DNA of 64,000 nt from Roseateles_C aquae (GCF_032337115.1 NZ_JAVXZY010000003.1:62001-126000), one strand, 5' to 3'. Counted from the first letter of the stretch, positions 25,112 to 35,054 are shown. Notes: generated by a model from the letters alone, not told the origin. Translations and numbers: made by a program.

Positions 25112-27931
25112 ATGGCGGATGCAGGCGAGACGCTCGAGCTGTTTGCGAGCGAGGAAGCGGTTCAGGCGGCAGAGCGCCGGCTGAGCCAAGCCCAGGGCGC
25201 GGAGCTCTGGCTGCTGCGTGCCTGGCTGGCCTGGGCGCTGCGCCAGCGCGACAGCCAGCGCGCCGATGGCCTGGCCGCCTGCCTGCTCGAGGAACTGGCC
25301 GGGCCGGATCAGGCCGTGGCCGATGTGCCGCCAGCCCGGCGTGAGCCAACGCGCGCCAGGCTCTTGCTGGTGCGTGCCGAGGCGGCCTTGCTTCAGCTCG
25401 ATATGGACCGGGCCGATCAGCTGCTCCAACAGGCCCTGCAGCTGATGCAGTCTCAACAGGACTGGTGCGGCTGTGCCGACGCCCACTGGCTTGGCTACTA
25501 CCTGGCCGCCGACCGCGGCGATAGCGATGGCTTGATGAGCGCGCTGGAGACTGCCATCGTCTTTGCCCGTCAGGCCGGCGACGCCAGCCGGGTGCTGGTT
25601 TTCCAGGCGACCTTGGCGCGGGCCCAGGTGTTTCGCGATGTGGCCGTGGCCGAGCGCAAATGGGGCAGCGCGCTGCCACCGCTCAGCGCTGGCTTGCCGC
25701 CGGCCGAGATGGCGGCGGTGGCTGATTTTCGCGGCCTCTTGGCTGCCCTCTCGGCCGACTATGTACCGTCCATCCGCGCCTTCGCCCAGGCCTACGAGGC
25801 GGCACTGCAGACGGGGCAGCTGCGCCGGGCAATCTCGCTGGCGACCAATCTGGGCTTCGCTCACACGACGATGAGCGACTTCCAGACCGCGATGGAATGG
25901 CTGCGTCGCGGTCTGGAGCTGGCCCGTTCAGCGCGGTGGCCGGCCTTGATCAGCCTGTGTCTGGCCCATACCGGCGAGGCGCTGCGGCGCCTGGGGCAGG
26001 CCAACGATGCGCGTGATCTCCTGCACGAGTGCCTGCAACTGCAGCAGCAGCAGCCCGACGCGCGCACGACGATGCTGGCGCTGAAGTTTCTGGCCCAGAC
26101 CGAGCTCGATGCCGGCCGCCCGGCCGATGCGCAACTGGCCTTCGAAACCCTGGCCCAGCGGGCGCGATCGGCATCGGCGCTGGATCTGGAGATCGATGCC
26201 GGACTTGGCCGGGCGCGGGCGCTGCTGCTCCAGGCTCAGTTTGAGCCGGCGCGCCAGGTTGCCGCCCAGGTGCTGGCCCAGGCCGGCGAGCAGCACGAGC
26301 GCGGCACCGTCGTCGAGGCGCTGTGGGTGCTGGCCGATATCGAACATGCGGCCAATGGCGACACCCAGGTCGCCCAGCATTGCTATCGCCAGGCGCTGCG
26401 TCACGCCGACAAGATCGAAGGCTACCAGCCGCCCATCGCGCTGCTCGATGCCTGCGCGCGCTGCGAGGCGGCGCGCGGTGATTTCGAGCCGGCCTATCGC
26501 TGCGCCGCACGTGCCAGCGAGTTGCGCCAGCGCAGCTACAGCGAGGAAACCCAGCGCCGCTCGAGCGCGCTGCAGGCCCATCACCAGGTCGAGCGCGCGC
26601 GCGCCGAAAGCGAGCATCTGCGCCGCCTGGCCGAGTCGGAGGCGGCGCGCTTCGAAGCGCTCAAGGGTGCCCACGAGGCCCTGCTGCACCTCGGTGCAAT
26701 CGGCCAGGAGATCACCGCCGAACTTGATGCCGACCGCGTCTTCGAGGTGCTGGAGCGCCATGTGCATGCGATGCTGCACACCGCCAGCATGTCCATCTAC
26801 CTGTTGGACGACAGCGGCCAGCAGCTGCTGTGCGCCTTTGGCATGGAGGGCGGCGAGAGCTTTGTCGATCCGCCCATCGACGCGCTGAACTCGAACAGCT
26901 ACTGCGCCCGCAGCGTGCGTGAGCGGCGTGAGTTCACGCTGGGCGCCCAACACCCGCCCGATCTGCGTCATCACATCCCCGGCACCGCGGTGATGAACAG
27001 CGTAATGGTGGCACCGCTGATCGTCGCCGAACGGGTGATCGGCGTGATGACGGTGCAGTCGCCCAAAGGCGATGCCTATGGCGAGCGCGAGCAGCTGATC
27101 TTTCGCAACCTCTGCTCCTACGGCGCGATCGCGCTGGACAACGCCCGGGCCTATCTGCGCCTGGGCGAGTTGCAGCGCCATGTGATGGCACAGGAAAAGC
27201 TGGCCGCGCTGGGCGCCATGGTGGCCGGCGTGGCGCATGAGCTGAACACGCCGATCGGCAACAGCCTGCTGGTGGCCAGCACCTTGCTCGGCAGTGCCCG
27301 CGATTTCGAGCAGCGCGTGGCCCGCCAGGCCTTGCGCCGTGCCGATTGGCAGCAGTTTGCCGGCCGCTCGCGCGAGGGCCTGGAAGTGATCGAGCGCAGC
27401 ATGGAGGCAGCGGCCTCGCTGGTGCGCAGCTTCAAGCAGGTGGCCGTCGATCGCAGCGCCGAGCAGCGCCGCGATTTCCTGCTGCATGAGCTGTGCGAGC
27501 AGTATGTGCAGACCATGGGCCTGATGCTGCGCCGCGCCGGCATTGGCGTGCGCATGGAGGTGCCACCGGCGCTCAGCATGCAGGGCTACCCGGGTTCGCT
27601 GGGACAGGTGCTGGTGATCCTGCTGAACAACGCCATGGTGCATGGTTTCGAGGGGCGCAGTGGCGGCACGATAGAAATCGGTGCTCTGCCGCGCGGGCCG
27701 GAGCATGTGCAGCTCTGGGTGGCTGACGACGGCGTGGGCATGACGCCGGCCGTGCTGGCGCGCATCTTCGAGCCCTTCTTCAGCACCAAGTTCGGCCAGG
27801 GTGGCAGCGGGCTGGGCTTGAGCATCTGTCACAACATTGTCGAATCGCTGCTCGGCGGCAGCATTCGTGTCAGCAGCGAACCGGGCCTGGGTTGCCGCTT
27901 CACGCTGGAACTGCCGATGCGTTCGCCGTGA
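25112..27931 (+). CDS. Soluble TPR-GAF sensor histidine kinase (first of a tandem pair)
   Basis: A 939-aa cytosolic kinase. About 480 N-terminal residues are all-helical, repeat-rich sequence (ARSARWPALISLCLAHTGEA, RLGQANDARDLLHECLQLQQ) resembling TPR units. A coiled coil (HHQVERARAESEHLRRLAES) and a GAF domain (about 530-690) follow. The HisKA has LGAMVAGVAHELNTPIGNSL (H709) and the HATPase has VADDGVGMTPAVLARIFEPF with GGSGLGLSICHNIVE. No transmembrane segment is seen. The start is the ATG at 25112, with GGAG 5 nt upstream; an in-frame GTG at 25091 is possible. The layout resembles the C-terminal part of kinase-AAA-TPR-GAF-HK proteins, but the Ser/Thr kinase and ATPase modules are absent. 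No response regulator is adjacent. Confidence 0.87.
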   Translation: MADAGETLELFASEEAVQAAERRLSQAQGAELWLLRAWLAWALRQRDSQRADGLAACLLEELAGPDQAVADVPPARREPTRARLLLVRAEAALLQLDMDRADQLLQQALQLMQSQQDWCGCADAHWLGYYLAADRGDSDGLMSALETAIVFARQAGDASRVLVFQATLARAQVFRDVAVAERKWGSALPPLSAGLPPAEMAAVADFRGLLAALSADYVPSIRAFAQAYEAALQTGQLRRAISLATNLGFAHTTMSDFQTAMEWLRRGLELARSARWPALISLCLAHTGEALRRLGQANDARDLLHECLQLQQQQPDARTTMLALKFLAQTELDAGRPADAQLAFETLAQRARSASALDLEIDAGLGRARALLLQAQFEPARQVAAQVLAQAGEQHERGTVVEALWVLADIEHAANGDTQVAQHCYRQALRHADKIEGYQPPIALLDACARCEAARGDFEPAYRCAARASELRQRSYSEETQRRSSALQAHHQVERARAESEHLRRLAESEAARFEALKGAHEALLHLGAIGQEITAELDADRVFEVLERHVHAMLHTASMSIYLLDDSGQQLLCAFGMEGGESFVDPPIDALNSNSYCARSVRERREFTLGAQHPPDLRHHIPGTAVMNSVMVAPLIVAERVIGVMTVQSPKGDAYGEREQLIFRNLCSYGAIALDNARAYLRLGELQRHVMAQEKLAALGAMVAGVAHELNTPIGNSLLVASTLLGSARDFEQRVARQALRRADWQQFAGRSREGLEVIERSMEAAASLVRSFKQVAVDRSAEQRRDFLLHELCEQYVQTMGLMLRRAGIGVRMEVPPALSMQGYPGSLGQVLVILLNNAMVHGFEGRSGGTIEIGALPRGPEHVQLWVADDGVGMTPAVLARIFEPFFSTKFGQGGSGLGLSICHNIVESLLGGSIRVSSEPGLGCRFTLELPMRSP

Positions 27932-28063
27932 GTGGCGGGCTGCGGCCGTGACTTTGTTGCGAAATCTGCGAATCCGCACAAGTCTTGGCGCAGCGGACGC
28001 GGCGCTGCCACTGGCTTGGCGTAGGCTGGCAGGCAGCGCCATTTGTCCAGGGAGTGTCGCGCC

Positions 28064-30844
28064 GTGCAGTTAGCGCATCTGACCTTCCATTCGAGCCAGG
28101 CCGAGCTTCAGCAACTTGAGCAGCAAGTGTTGGAGCAGGCGCCGTCTCCCATCGACCGCCTGGCCCTGGCCTGGGCCTTGCGGCAGAGCGACGAGGCACG
28201 CTCGGTCGCGCTGCTGGATGGCTTGCAGCACGAGGTGATTGGTGGCCCCGAATCGGCCGCCCTGTCTTGCCGCCTGCGCCTGCTGCAAGGCGAACGCGCG
28301 CTGCATCGCGGCCAACTGCTGGAGTTGGAGGAGTTGCTGCCGTCCTTGCTGCGCGATTGCGCGGTCATCGGCGACCACGAAGCGCTGGCCGATGCGCACT
28401 GGCTGGCCGCCGGCTGGCAGAGCCAGCAGGGCGACTTTGCCGGTGTCGAGCGGGCGCTGCGTGCGGCCATCGAGGCCGCCGACCTGCTGGCTGACCCACT
28501 GCGCATGCAGTTCTTCCGGGCCGAGCTGGCTCGTGCCTCGGCCTTTCAGAACAATGTCGAGGCCGAGCGCGAGTGGGCGGGCAAGTTGCCGGTTTACAGC
28601 GAGGCGCTGCACCCGGCCGTGGCGGCGGCCTTGGCCGACTACGACGGCGTGCTCGCCGCGCTGCGGGCCGACTACGGGCCCTGCATCAGCTGGTTTTCGC
28701 GCAGCTTCGAGGCCTCAATGGCTTCGGGGCAGCTGCGCCGGGCGGTCACGCTGGCCAGCAACCTGGGCTACAACCACGGCAATATGAGCCAGTACGAGCC
28801 GGCCCTGGAATGGCTGCAGCGCGGGCTGGAGCTGGCGCGGCGGTCCGGCTGGGCGCCCTTAACCGGCGGCTGCCTGATGCATCTTGGCGATGTGTTGCGC
28901 CAGCTGGGCCAGCTTGATGCGGCGCGCGAACGCTTGCACGAGGCGCTGGAACTGCTGGCTGGCCTGCCGCAGGCGCGTACAACGGCCGTGAGTCTGAACA
29001 TGCTGGCGCGCACCGAGTTGGAGTGCGGGCACTTCGAGCTGGCGCTGCAGGCCTATGAACGGATGCAGCGCCTGCCCAGCGCAGCGGCGGCAGACCTGCG
29101 CGTGATCGCAGGCACTGGGCAGGCCCGCGCCTTGCTGGGCTTGCGGCGCCTGCGCGAAGCGCGACTGGCCATCGAGGCAGCGTTGGTGCTGTCGCGCCAG
29201 CAGGGCAATCGCAATTACGAGATCGAGGCGATCTGGGCCCTGGCCGATATCGAGCAGGCGCTGGCGCCGACGGCACCGGATGCGCTGAGCTGGTACGAGG
29301 CCGCCTTGGCGCAGGCCCGCCAGATCAGTGCCTACCAGCCACAGGCTGCACTGCTGGAGTCAGCCTCGGCGGCCTATGCCGCCCATGGCCTATACGAACG
29401 TGCCTATGCCCTGGCCCATCAGGCCAGCGCGGTGCGCCAGGCCAATTTCAGCCAGGAGACGGCACGGCGCATGACCGGCATGCAGGCCCAGCACCAGATC
29501 GAACGCACCCGCGCCGAGAACGAGCATCTGCGTCGCGTGGCTGAATTGGAGACGGCTCGCTACGAGCTGCTCAAGGGCAATCACGAGCTGATGCTGCATC
29601 TCAGCGCGATCAGCCAGGAGATCACCACCGAGCTGGACGCCGAGCGGATATACGAAGTCTTGGAGCGCCATGTCCACACCATGCTGGATGCGCAGAGCGT
29701 GGCCATCTACATGCTGTCTGAAACCGGCGAGCAGCTGGAATGCGCCTATGGCGTCGAGGCCGGCGAGCGCTTTGTCGATCCGGCGATTGCGCTGAACGAC
29801 ACCGCCAGCTATTGCGCGCGCTGTCTGCGCGAGCGGCGCGAGTTCGTCATCAACACCGGAACGGCGGCCGAGCCGGTGCCGCAAATCCCCGGTACCACCG
29901 CCATGCTCAGCATGATGTTCGTGCCGCTGCAGATCAGCGAGCGGGTGATCGGTGTGATGACGGTGCAGAGTGAGCGCGCCGCCGCCTATGGCGAACGCGA
30001 GCAGCTGATCTTTCGCATGCTCTGCTCCTACGGCGCCATCGCGCTGGAGAACGCCCGCGCCCACCTGCGCCTGACCGAGTTGCAGCGCCATGTGATGTCG
30101 CAGGAGAAGCTGGCCGCGCTGGGCTCGATGGTGGCTGGCGTCGCCCATGAGCTGAACACGCCGATCGGCAACAGCCTGCTGGTGGCTTCAACGCTCTTGC
30201 ATGCCACCCGCGATTTCGCCCGCCGCTTCGAGCAACAGCAGGCCATGCGCCGCGGCGATCTGGGCGCCTTCATCAAGCAGGCGCAGGAGGGCCTGGAGGT
30301 GATTGAGCACAGCATGGACAACGCCGGCAGCCTGGTGCGCAGTTTCAAGCAGGTGGCCGTCGATCGCAGCGCCGAGCACCGCCGCCTGTTCAAGCTGGCC
30401 GAGGTCTGCGAGGACTGCGCGCAGACCCTGGGCGTGGCCTTCCGCAAGGCCCGAGTCAAGCTGGAGCTTCAGCTGGAGCCTGAGCTGGCGCTGGAGTCCT
30501 ACCCCGGCGCGCTGACGCAGATCATCGTCATCCTGCTCAACAACGCGCTGCTGCATGCCTTTGAAGGGCGCGAGGGGGGCTGTGTGCGGGTCGGTTCGCG
30601 CAGCGGCGAAGGCGAGCGGGTGCTGCTCTGGATAGAGGACGATGGCCTTGGCATGTCAGCGGCGGTGCGGCGTCGCGTCTTCGAGCCCTTCTTCACCACC
30701 AAGTTCGGCCAGGGCGGCAGCGGCCTGGGTCTGAGCATTGCCCACAACACCGTCGAGGGCCTGCTGGGCGGCAGTCTCAGCGTGGACAGCGAGCCCGGCC
30801 TGGGTAGCCGCTTCACCTTGGAGTTACCGCGCGTCGCGCCCTGA
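28064..30844 (+). CDS. Soluble TPR-GAF sensor histidine kinase (second of a tandem pair)
   Basis: A 926-aa paralogue of the preceding kinase with the same order of parts: helical repeats (about 1-480; ARRSGWAPLTGGCLMHLGDV), a coiled coil (HQIERTRAENEHLRRVAELE), GAF, HisKA (LGSMVAGVAHELNTPIGNSL, H695) and HATPase (IEDDGLGMSAAVRRRVFEPF). The catalytic half is much more alike between the two than the N-terminal half, as expected after duplication followed by change of the input module. The GTG at 28064 is chosen because AGGGAG ends 9 nt upstream; a TTG at 28043 is the alternative. The 132-nt gap to the first kinase leaves room for its own promoter. Convergent with the GGDEF/EAL gene. Confidence 0.87.
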   Translation: MQLAHLTFHSSQAELQQLEQQVLEQAPSPIDRLALAWALRQSDEARSVALLDGLQHEVIGGPESAALSCRLRLLQGERALHRGQLLELEELLPSLLRDCAVIGDHEALADAHWLAAGWQSQQGDFAGVERALRAAIEAADLLADPLRMQFFRAELARASAFQNNVEAEREWAGKLPVYSEALHPAVAAALADYDGVLAALRADYGPCISWFSRSFEASMASGQLRRAVTLASNLGYNHGNMSQYEPALEWLQRGLELARRSGWAPLTGGCLMHLGDVLRQLGQLDAARERLHEALELLAGLPQARTTAVSLNMLARTELECGHFELALQAYERMQRLPSAAAADLRVIAGTGQARALLGLRRLREARLAIEAALVLSRQQGNRNYEIEAIWALADIEQALAPTAPDALSWYEAALAQARQISAYQPQAALLESASAAYAAHGLYERAYALAHQASAVRQANFSQETARRMTGMQAQHQIERTRAENEHLRRVAELETARYELLKGNHELMLHLSAISQEITTELDAERIYEVLERHVHTMLDAQSVAIYMLSETGEQLECAYGVEAGERFVDPAIALNDTASYCARCLRERREFVINTGTAAEPVPQIPGTTAMLSMMFVPLQISERVIGVMTVQSERAAAYGEREQLIFRMLCSYGAIALENARAHLRLTELQRHVMSQEKLAALGSMVAGVAHELNTPIGNSLLVASTLLHATRDFARRFEQQQAMRRGDLGAFIKQAQEGLEVIEHSMDNAGSLVRSFKQVAVDRSAEHRRLFKLAEVCEDCAQTLGVAFRKARVKLELQLEPELALESYPGALTQIIVILLNNALLHAFEGREGGCVRVGSRSGEGERVLLWIEDDGLGMSAAVRRRVFEPFFTTKFGQGGSGLGLSIAHNTVEGLLGGSLSVDSEPGLGSRFTLELPRVAP

Positions 30845-30859
30845 GCGCGCCGGCTGCGC

Positions 30860-33295
30860 TCAACCGAGCCCGGCCATCACCGTGTCCGGCGACTCGTCGC
30901 CCAGCTCGGGTGGGCGCCAGTTGGCCAGCCATTGCATGAACTGCGCCTCGGGCATGGGCTTGGCGATGTAATAGCCCTGCCCCTCGTCGCAGCCCAGCGC
31001 GGCCAGCAGCTTCCAGGTCTTTGCCGTTTCCAAGCCCTCGGCCACGACCGAGAGGCCGAGGTTGTGCGCCAGCTCAATGGTTGAACGGACGATCTTGGCA
31101 TCGTCCAGATCGCTCTCCATCGCCATCACAAAGCTCTTGTCTATCTTCAGCTCGTCGACCGGCAGGCGCTTCAGATAGGCCAGCGAGGAATAGCCGGTGC
31201 CGAAGTCGTCGATCGACAACTTGAAGCCCATCGCGTTGAGATGCTCCAGCGTCATCAGCGCGCGCTGCGGGTCGTCCATGATGGCGCTCTCGGTGATCTC
31301 CAGGCACAGCGCCTGTGGCGGCGCCGCGCGCGCCTTGAGGATGGCACCTATCTTCAGCGGCAGGTCCTGGTCGAGCAGATCGCGGGTCGACAGATTGACG
31401 CTGATGCGCAAGGCCTGACCCCGTGCCTGCGCACGTTCCCAGGCGTCGGCCGAGGCTTCCAGCACCCAGGCGGTCAGGCTGCGGATGAAGCCGGTCTGCT
31501 CGGCAAAAGGAATGAACTGCATCGGCGGCACCAGGCCGCGCTGCGGATGTTCCCAGCGCACCAGGGCCTCGGCGCTGATCACCGCGCCATTGCGCAGATC
31601 GACCTTGGGCTGCAGGAACAGGCGCAGCTCGCCGTTCTCGACCGCGCGGCGCAACTCACCCAGCAGCGACAGCGATTCCTGGCTGCCGGCGTCGAAACTG
31701 GGTGTGTAAACCTGGCTGCCGGCCTGCGAGCGTTTGGCCGCATACATGGCCAGCTCGGCACGGCTCAAGAGCACGCTGACCTCGCGGCCATGGCGTGGGT
31801 ACAGCGCGATGCCGATGCCGGCGCTGAGGTCGACGGTCTGCTCCTCGATCTGCAGCGGATGCTCGAAATTGCGGTGGATGCGCAGAGCAGCGTCCAGTGC
31901 CTGTTCCTCGCCAGCACCATCGAGCAACAGCACGAATTCGTCGCCGCCCAGCCGGGCGAGGAAGTGGCGGTCGGCGCGCAGCAGGGTCTGCAGCCGCTCG
32001 GCCACGCCGCACAGCAGCTGGTCGCCGAAGCGATGGCCGAGCACATCATTGACATGCTTGAAGCGGTCCAGATCCAACATCAGCACCGCGCAGGGCGAGT
32101 CATCGTGCTGGATGCGGTTGAGCAGGAACTGGCTGAATTGCTCGCGGTTGGGCAGGTCGGTCAGTTGATCCCAGAAGGCCAGCCGGTGCACCTGTTCCTC
32201 GCGTTTGCGAATGCCCTGGCGCATGCCTTCGAAGGCCTGGGCCAGATCGCCGATCTCATCGGTCGAGGTGCGCTGCACGGGGGTGTCGTAGTCACCGGCA
32301 CCGAGACGTTCGGCCGATTCGGCCAGCGCCTTGACCGGGCCGCTGATGCGCCGGGCCATCAGCACGCTGCCCAAGGCAAAGACCAGCACGCCCAGCAGTG
32401 TCAGTGCCAGCAGGATCAGCTGCAGCTGCCGGTAGGGGGCCACGGCTTCGTCAAAGCTGCGCAGCAGCAGCACGCCGAGCTGCTGCTGGCCATCGTCCAG
32501 CAGCTTCAGGTAGATGCCGCGCAGGTGTTCGGCGCCCAGCTTCAGCGGGAACTGACCGGGCTCAGGCTGCGGTGGCAGCTGGGCGCTCAGCGCGGCGCTG
32601 TCGATGTCGTCCAGCACCGAACCGAGGGCGCGCCAGCGCTGGCCCGGTGCATGCAGGAGCAGCAGGCCTTGCAGCCGCGATTGCTGTTGCAACTCCTGCA
32701 GCTGGGCCTGGTCAAGCTGAAAGGCCATCAAGACCCAGCCGCCCAGGCCGGCAGCGCGCACCGGCACGGTGACCAGCTGATAGGCCTTGCCGCCGACCAC
32801 GGCCAGGCTGGCCGCGGTACTGTCGGCGCTCTTGGCACGCTGGGCTTCAATCAGTCGCGGCAGCAGGGCGATAAAGGCCGGTGCCTGATCGCTGGTGGCC
32901 GTCACCAGTTTCAGTTCGGGATCGGCATAGGCCACCAGGCTGGCCTGCACGCGCTCGCCGTGGCTGCTCAGCGCGTCTTTCAGCGTGTCGCGCAACTCCT
33001 GGCTGTTCAGGCCTTCTTCCAGCACCTGGCGGAAGCCGTGGTCGGCCTCCAGCAGCTTGGCTTCGCTCTGGTGCTGCTGCAGATCGGTGCTGAGCACGCG
33101 TCGGAACACCCGCTCGCCGGTGGCCAGCTCCTGACTGATCGAGGCGTCGGCATTGCGGGCGATGGTGTTGGAGATCAGCGCAAAGCTGGCCAGCTGCACG
33201 ACCAGCAGCAGCGCCAGGAACAGCGCCACGATGCGGCCCTCGAGCCGGCGCAGGTTCAGGAATCCGGGCAGCCGCATCGCTTCAGTCGCCGACAT
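30860..33295 (-). CDS. HAMP-GGDEF-EAL cyclic-di-GMP enzyme
   Basis: An 811-aa membrane protein. TM1 (IVALFLALLLVVQLASFALI, about 20-40), a periplasmic sensor of about 250 residues, TM2 (LQLILLALTLLGVLVFALGS) and a HAMP region (SGPVKALAESAERLGAGDYD) come first. The GGDEF domain has an intact LGGDEFVLLLDG. The EAL domain has SAEALVRWEH, the metal/catalytic DDFGTGYSSLAYLKRLPV and LKIDKSFV. Both catalytic motifs look complete, so it may make and/or hydrolyse c-di-GMP. The start at 33295 overlaps the upstream cupredoxin gene by 14 nt, which argues for coupling; an ATG at 33277 is possible. The sensed signal is unknown. Confidence 0.9.
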   Translation of the reverse strand: MSATEAMRLPGFLNLRRLEGRIVALFLALLLVVQLASFALISNTIARNADASISQELATGERVFRRVLSTDLQQHQSEAKLLEADHGFRQVLEEGLNSQELRDTLKDALSSHGERVQASLVAYADPELKLVTATSDQAPAFIALLPRLIEAQRAKSADSTAASLAVVGGKAYQLVTVPVRAAGLGGWVLMAFQLDQAQLQELQQQSRLQGLLLLHAPGQRWRALGSVLDDIDSAALSAQLPPQPEPGQFPLKLGAEHLRGIYLKLLDDGQQQLGVLLLRSFDEAVAPYRQLQLILLALTLLGVLVFALGSVLMARRISGPVKALAESAERLGAGDYDTPVQRTSTDEIGDLAQAFEGMRQGIRKREEQVHRLAFWDQLTDLPNREQFSQFLLNRIQHDDSPCAVLMLDLDRFKHVNDVLGHRFGDQLLCGVAERLQTLLRADRHFLARLGGDEFVLLLDGAGEEQALDAALRIHRNFEHPLQIEEQTVDLSAGIGIALYPRHGREVSVLLSRAELAMYAAKRSQAGSQVYTPSFDAGSQESLSLLGELRRAVENGELRLFLQPKVDLRNGAVISAEALVRWEHPQRGLVPPMQFIPFAEQTGFIRSLTAWVLEASADAWERAQARGQALRISVNLSTRDLLDQDLPLKIGAILKARAAPPQALCLEITESAIMDDPQRALMTLEHLNAMGFKLSIDDFGTGYSSLAYLKRLPVDELKIDKSFVMAMESDLDDAKIVRSTIELAHNLGLSVVAEGLETAKTWKLLAALGCDEGQGYYIAKPMPEAQFMQWLANWRPPELGDESPDTVMAGLG

Positions 33296-33884
33296 TCAGG
33301 CTGACGCTGCTCTGGCCGCTGCTGCTGCCAACGCTGAGCGCCTGGCTTTGCAGCTGGGGCAGGGCGAGCCGCGGGTGCCAGATCTTCAGCTGGTGCTCGC
33401 CGGCGGGCAGCTCCAGCTGCAACTGGCCCTGGGCATCGGTCTTGCCGAACAGTGGCGTGTCAACGACGACGATGTGGGCGCTCATCTTGTCGTGAATATT
33501 GCAGCCCAGGGTGGCGACGCCGGCTTTTTCGAACACCACCGGCTCGGCCGGCGTGCCGGCGTAGAGCTTCAGGTCAAACTTCTTGGCGGCAGAGAAGGAG
33601 TAGACGTGGTGGCGCACCGTGTCGAAGTTAGGAAAGCTGACCGGTGTGCCGGTCTGCACGACCAGCACATAGGGCTGGAACTGGCGATCACGCTGCGCCA
33701 TCTGGGCGCTGGCCGTGGCCGGCGCCTTGCTGGGCTGGCCCTTGAGCTCGACGGCGACGACCGCATCGGCCAGCGCCTGCCCGTGGCTGCCCCGCACCTG
33801 CACCAGCCAGGGCACGGCCAGGGCCGGCAGCGGCAGCAGGCCAAGCACGGTGAGCAGCAGGCGCGAAGCACAAGCGTTCAGCAT
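33282..33884 (-). CDS. Exported cupredoxin-like (methylamine-utilization type) protein
   Basis: A 200-aa periplasmic protein. Signal peptide MLNACASRLLLTVLGLLPLP ends at ALA; GGGAGGA stands upstream of the ATG at 33884. The mature part is a plastocyanin-like beta sandwich with the spaced ligand set of a type-1 copper site: His in FDTVRHHVYSF, then GCNIHDKM (Cys, His, Met). A carboxypeptidase-regulatory-like segment follows (GKTDAQGQLQLELPAGEHQL). Proteins of this family are often annotated as methylamine utilization protein. It overlaps the GGDEF/EAL gene, so a copper- or redox-linked input to c-di-GMP signalling is a reasonable guess. No methylamine dehydrogenase genes are present. Confidence 0.75.
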   Translation of the reverse strand: MLNACASRLLLTVLGLLPLPALAVPWLVQVRGSHGQALADAVVAVELKGQPSKAPATASAQMAQRDRQFQPYVLVVQTGTPVSFPNFDTVRHHVYSFSAAKKFDLKLYAGTPAEPVVFEKAGVATLGCNIHDKMSAHIVVVDTPLFGKTDAQGQLQLELPAGEHQLKIWHPRLALPQLQSQALSVGSSSGQSSVSLNVGD

Positions 33885-33965
33885 CGAAGTCCTCCCAGGG
33901 CCATCGCTGCCCTGAACCATAGCGCGTTTTCAGCTGGCCGGCACGCCGGCCAAGGACGAAACGGC

Positions 33966-35054
33966 TCAGGACTTCAGAACCAGGGCGGCGCTGTTGCCGC
34001 GGGCTCGCGGCTCGCCTTGCGTGGCCTCAACCAGCATCAATGCGAGGCGGCGCAGGGCACCCCAGGGTTCCAGCGGCCAGGCCGGGTGACGCAGGCCTTT
34101 GACAATGCCGTCGCAGACCTGGGCCGCTTCGACCAAGCTGAGCAGATTGTGGCTGTGCAGACCCGGGGCAATGCGCTCGAAAAGCCGCTCCTTCGGCCCC
34201 CAGACCCGCGCTTCGCGCAGCGCCATGGGCAGTGGCTTGCCGGCGTCCAGCGCATCGCGCACCTTCTTCAGCGCCCGGATGTCCTCGGCCAGCGTCCAGT
34301 GCACCAGCACAGCGGCCTCGCCCTCGGCCTCCAGGCCGTCGAGCATGCGCAAGAGCCGGCCAACCTGGCCGGACAGCACCGCTTCGCTGAGCTTGAAGAC
34401 ATCAAAGCGGGCCACATCCATCACCGCCGCCTCGATCTGCTCGAAACTCAGCAGCCCGGGTGGGTGCAGCAGCGCCAGCTTTTGCAGTTCCTGGTGCGCG
34501 GCCAATAGATTGCCTTCGACCCGGTCGGCAAAAAAGCCCAGGCTGCGCTGGCCTTCTTCGCCGTCGGCGACGCGCTGGCCCTGGGCGGCCAGGCGTTGTG
34601 CGATCCACTGTGGCAGCGCGCGGCGTTCGATCGGGTCGACCCGCACGGTGACGCCGGCGCCGTCCAGCGCCAGGAACCAGGCGCTGCTCGTCTGTGTTTT
34701 GTCCAGCCGCGGCAGCACCAGCAGCGTCAGCACCTCATCGGACAGCGTCTCGCAATAGCGCTGCAAGGCCTCGGAACCGTCCTTGCCGGGCTTGCCGGAG
34801 GGAATGCGGATCTCGATCAGCTGGCGCTCGGCAAACAGGCTCATCGCCTGCGAGGCGCCCTGCACGCCGGCCCAATCGAAATGGGCCCCGGCCACGGTGA
34901 AGACCTTGCGTTCGCCATAGCCCTGGGCCCGGGCGGCCACACGAATCGCATCGGCCGCCTCCTGCGCCAGCAGCGGCTCATCGCCATAGACGGTGTAGAC
35001 CGGCTTCAGGCCCTTGGCCAGATGCGCGGCCAATGCGTCGGGACGCAGCTGCAT
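33966..35054 (-). CDS. holA: DNA polymerase III delta subunit
   Basis: A 362-aa clamp-loader subunit that opens the beta sliding clamp. The N-terminus LRPDALAAHLAKGLKPVYTV-YGDEPLLAQEAADAIR is diagnostic, followed by ERKVFTV, LIEIRIPSGKPGKDGSEAL, NLLAAHQELQKLALL and VFKLSEAVLSGQVGRLLRML. GGAGA lies just before the ATG. It is the last gene of the bamE-dapB-exbB-exbD-leuS-lptE-holA run. lptE-holA adjacency is common in Proteobacteria. Confidence 0.95.
   Translation of the reverse strand: MQLRPDALAAHLAKGLKPVYTVYGDEPLLAQEAADAIRVAARAQGYGERKVFTVAGAHFDWAGVQGASQAMSLFAERQLIEIRIPSGKPGKDGSEALQRYCETLSDEVLTLLVLPRLDKTQTSSAWFLALDGAGVTVRVDPIERRALPQWIAQRLAAQGQRVADGEEGQRSLGFFADRVEGNLLAAHQELQKLALLHPPGLLSFEQIEAAVMDVARFDVFKLSEAVLSGQVGRLLRMLDGLEAEGEAAVLVHWTLAEDIRALKKVRDALDAGKPLPMALREARVWGPKERLFERIAPGLHSHNLLSLVEAAQVCDGIVKGLRHPAWPLEPWGALRRLALMLVEATQGEPRARGNSAALVLKS

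Noticed and set aside
33282..33884. Methylamine dehydrogenase operon member
   Set aside because: The family name suggests it, but no mau structural genes are nearby; the neighbour is a c-di-GMP enzyme.
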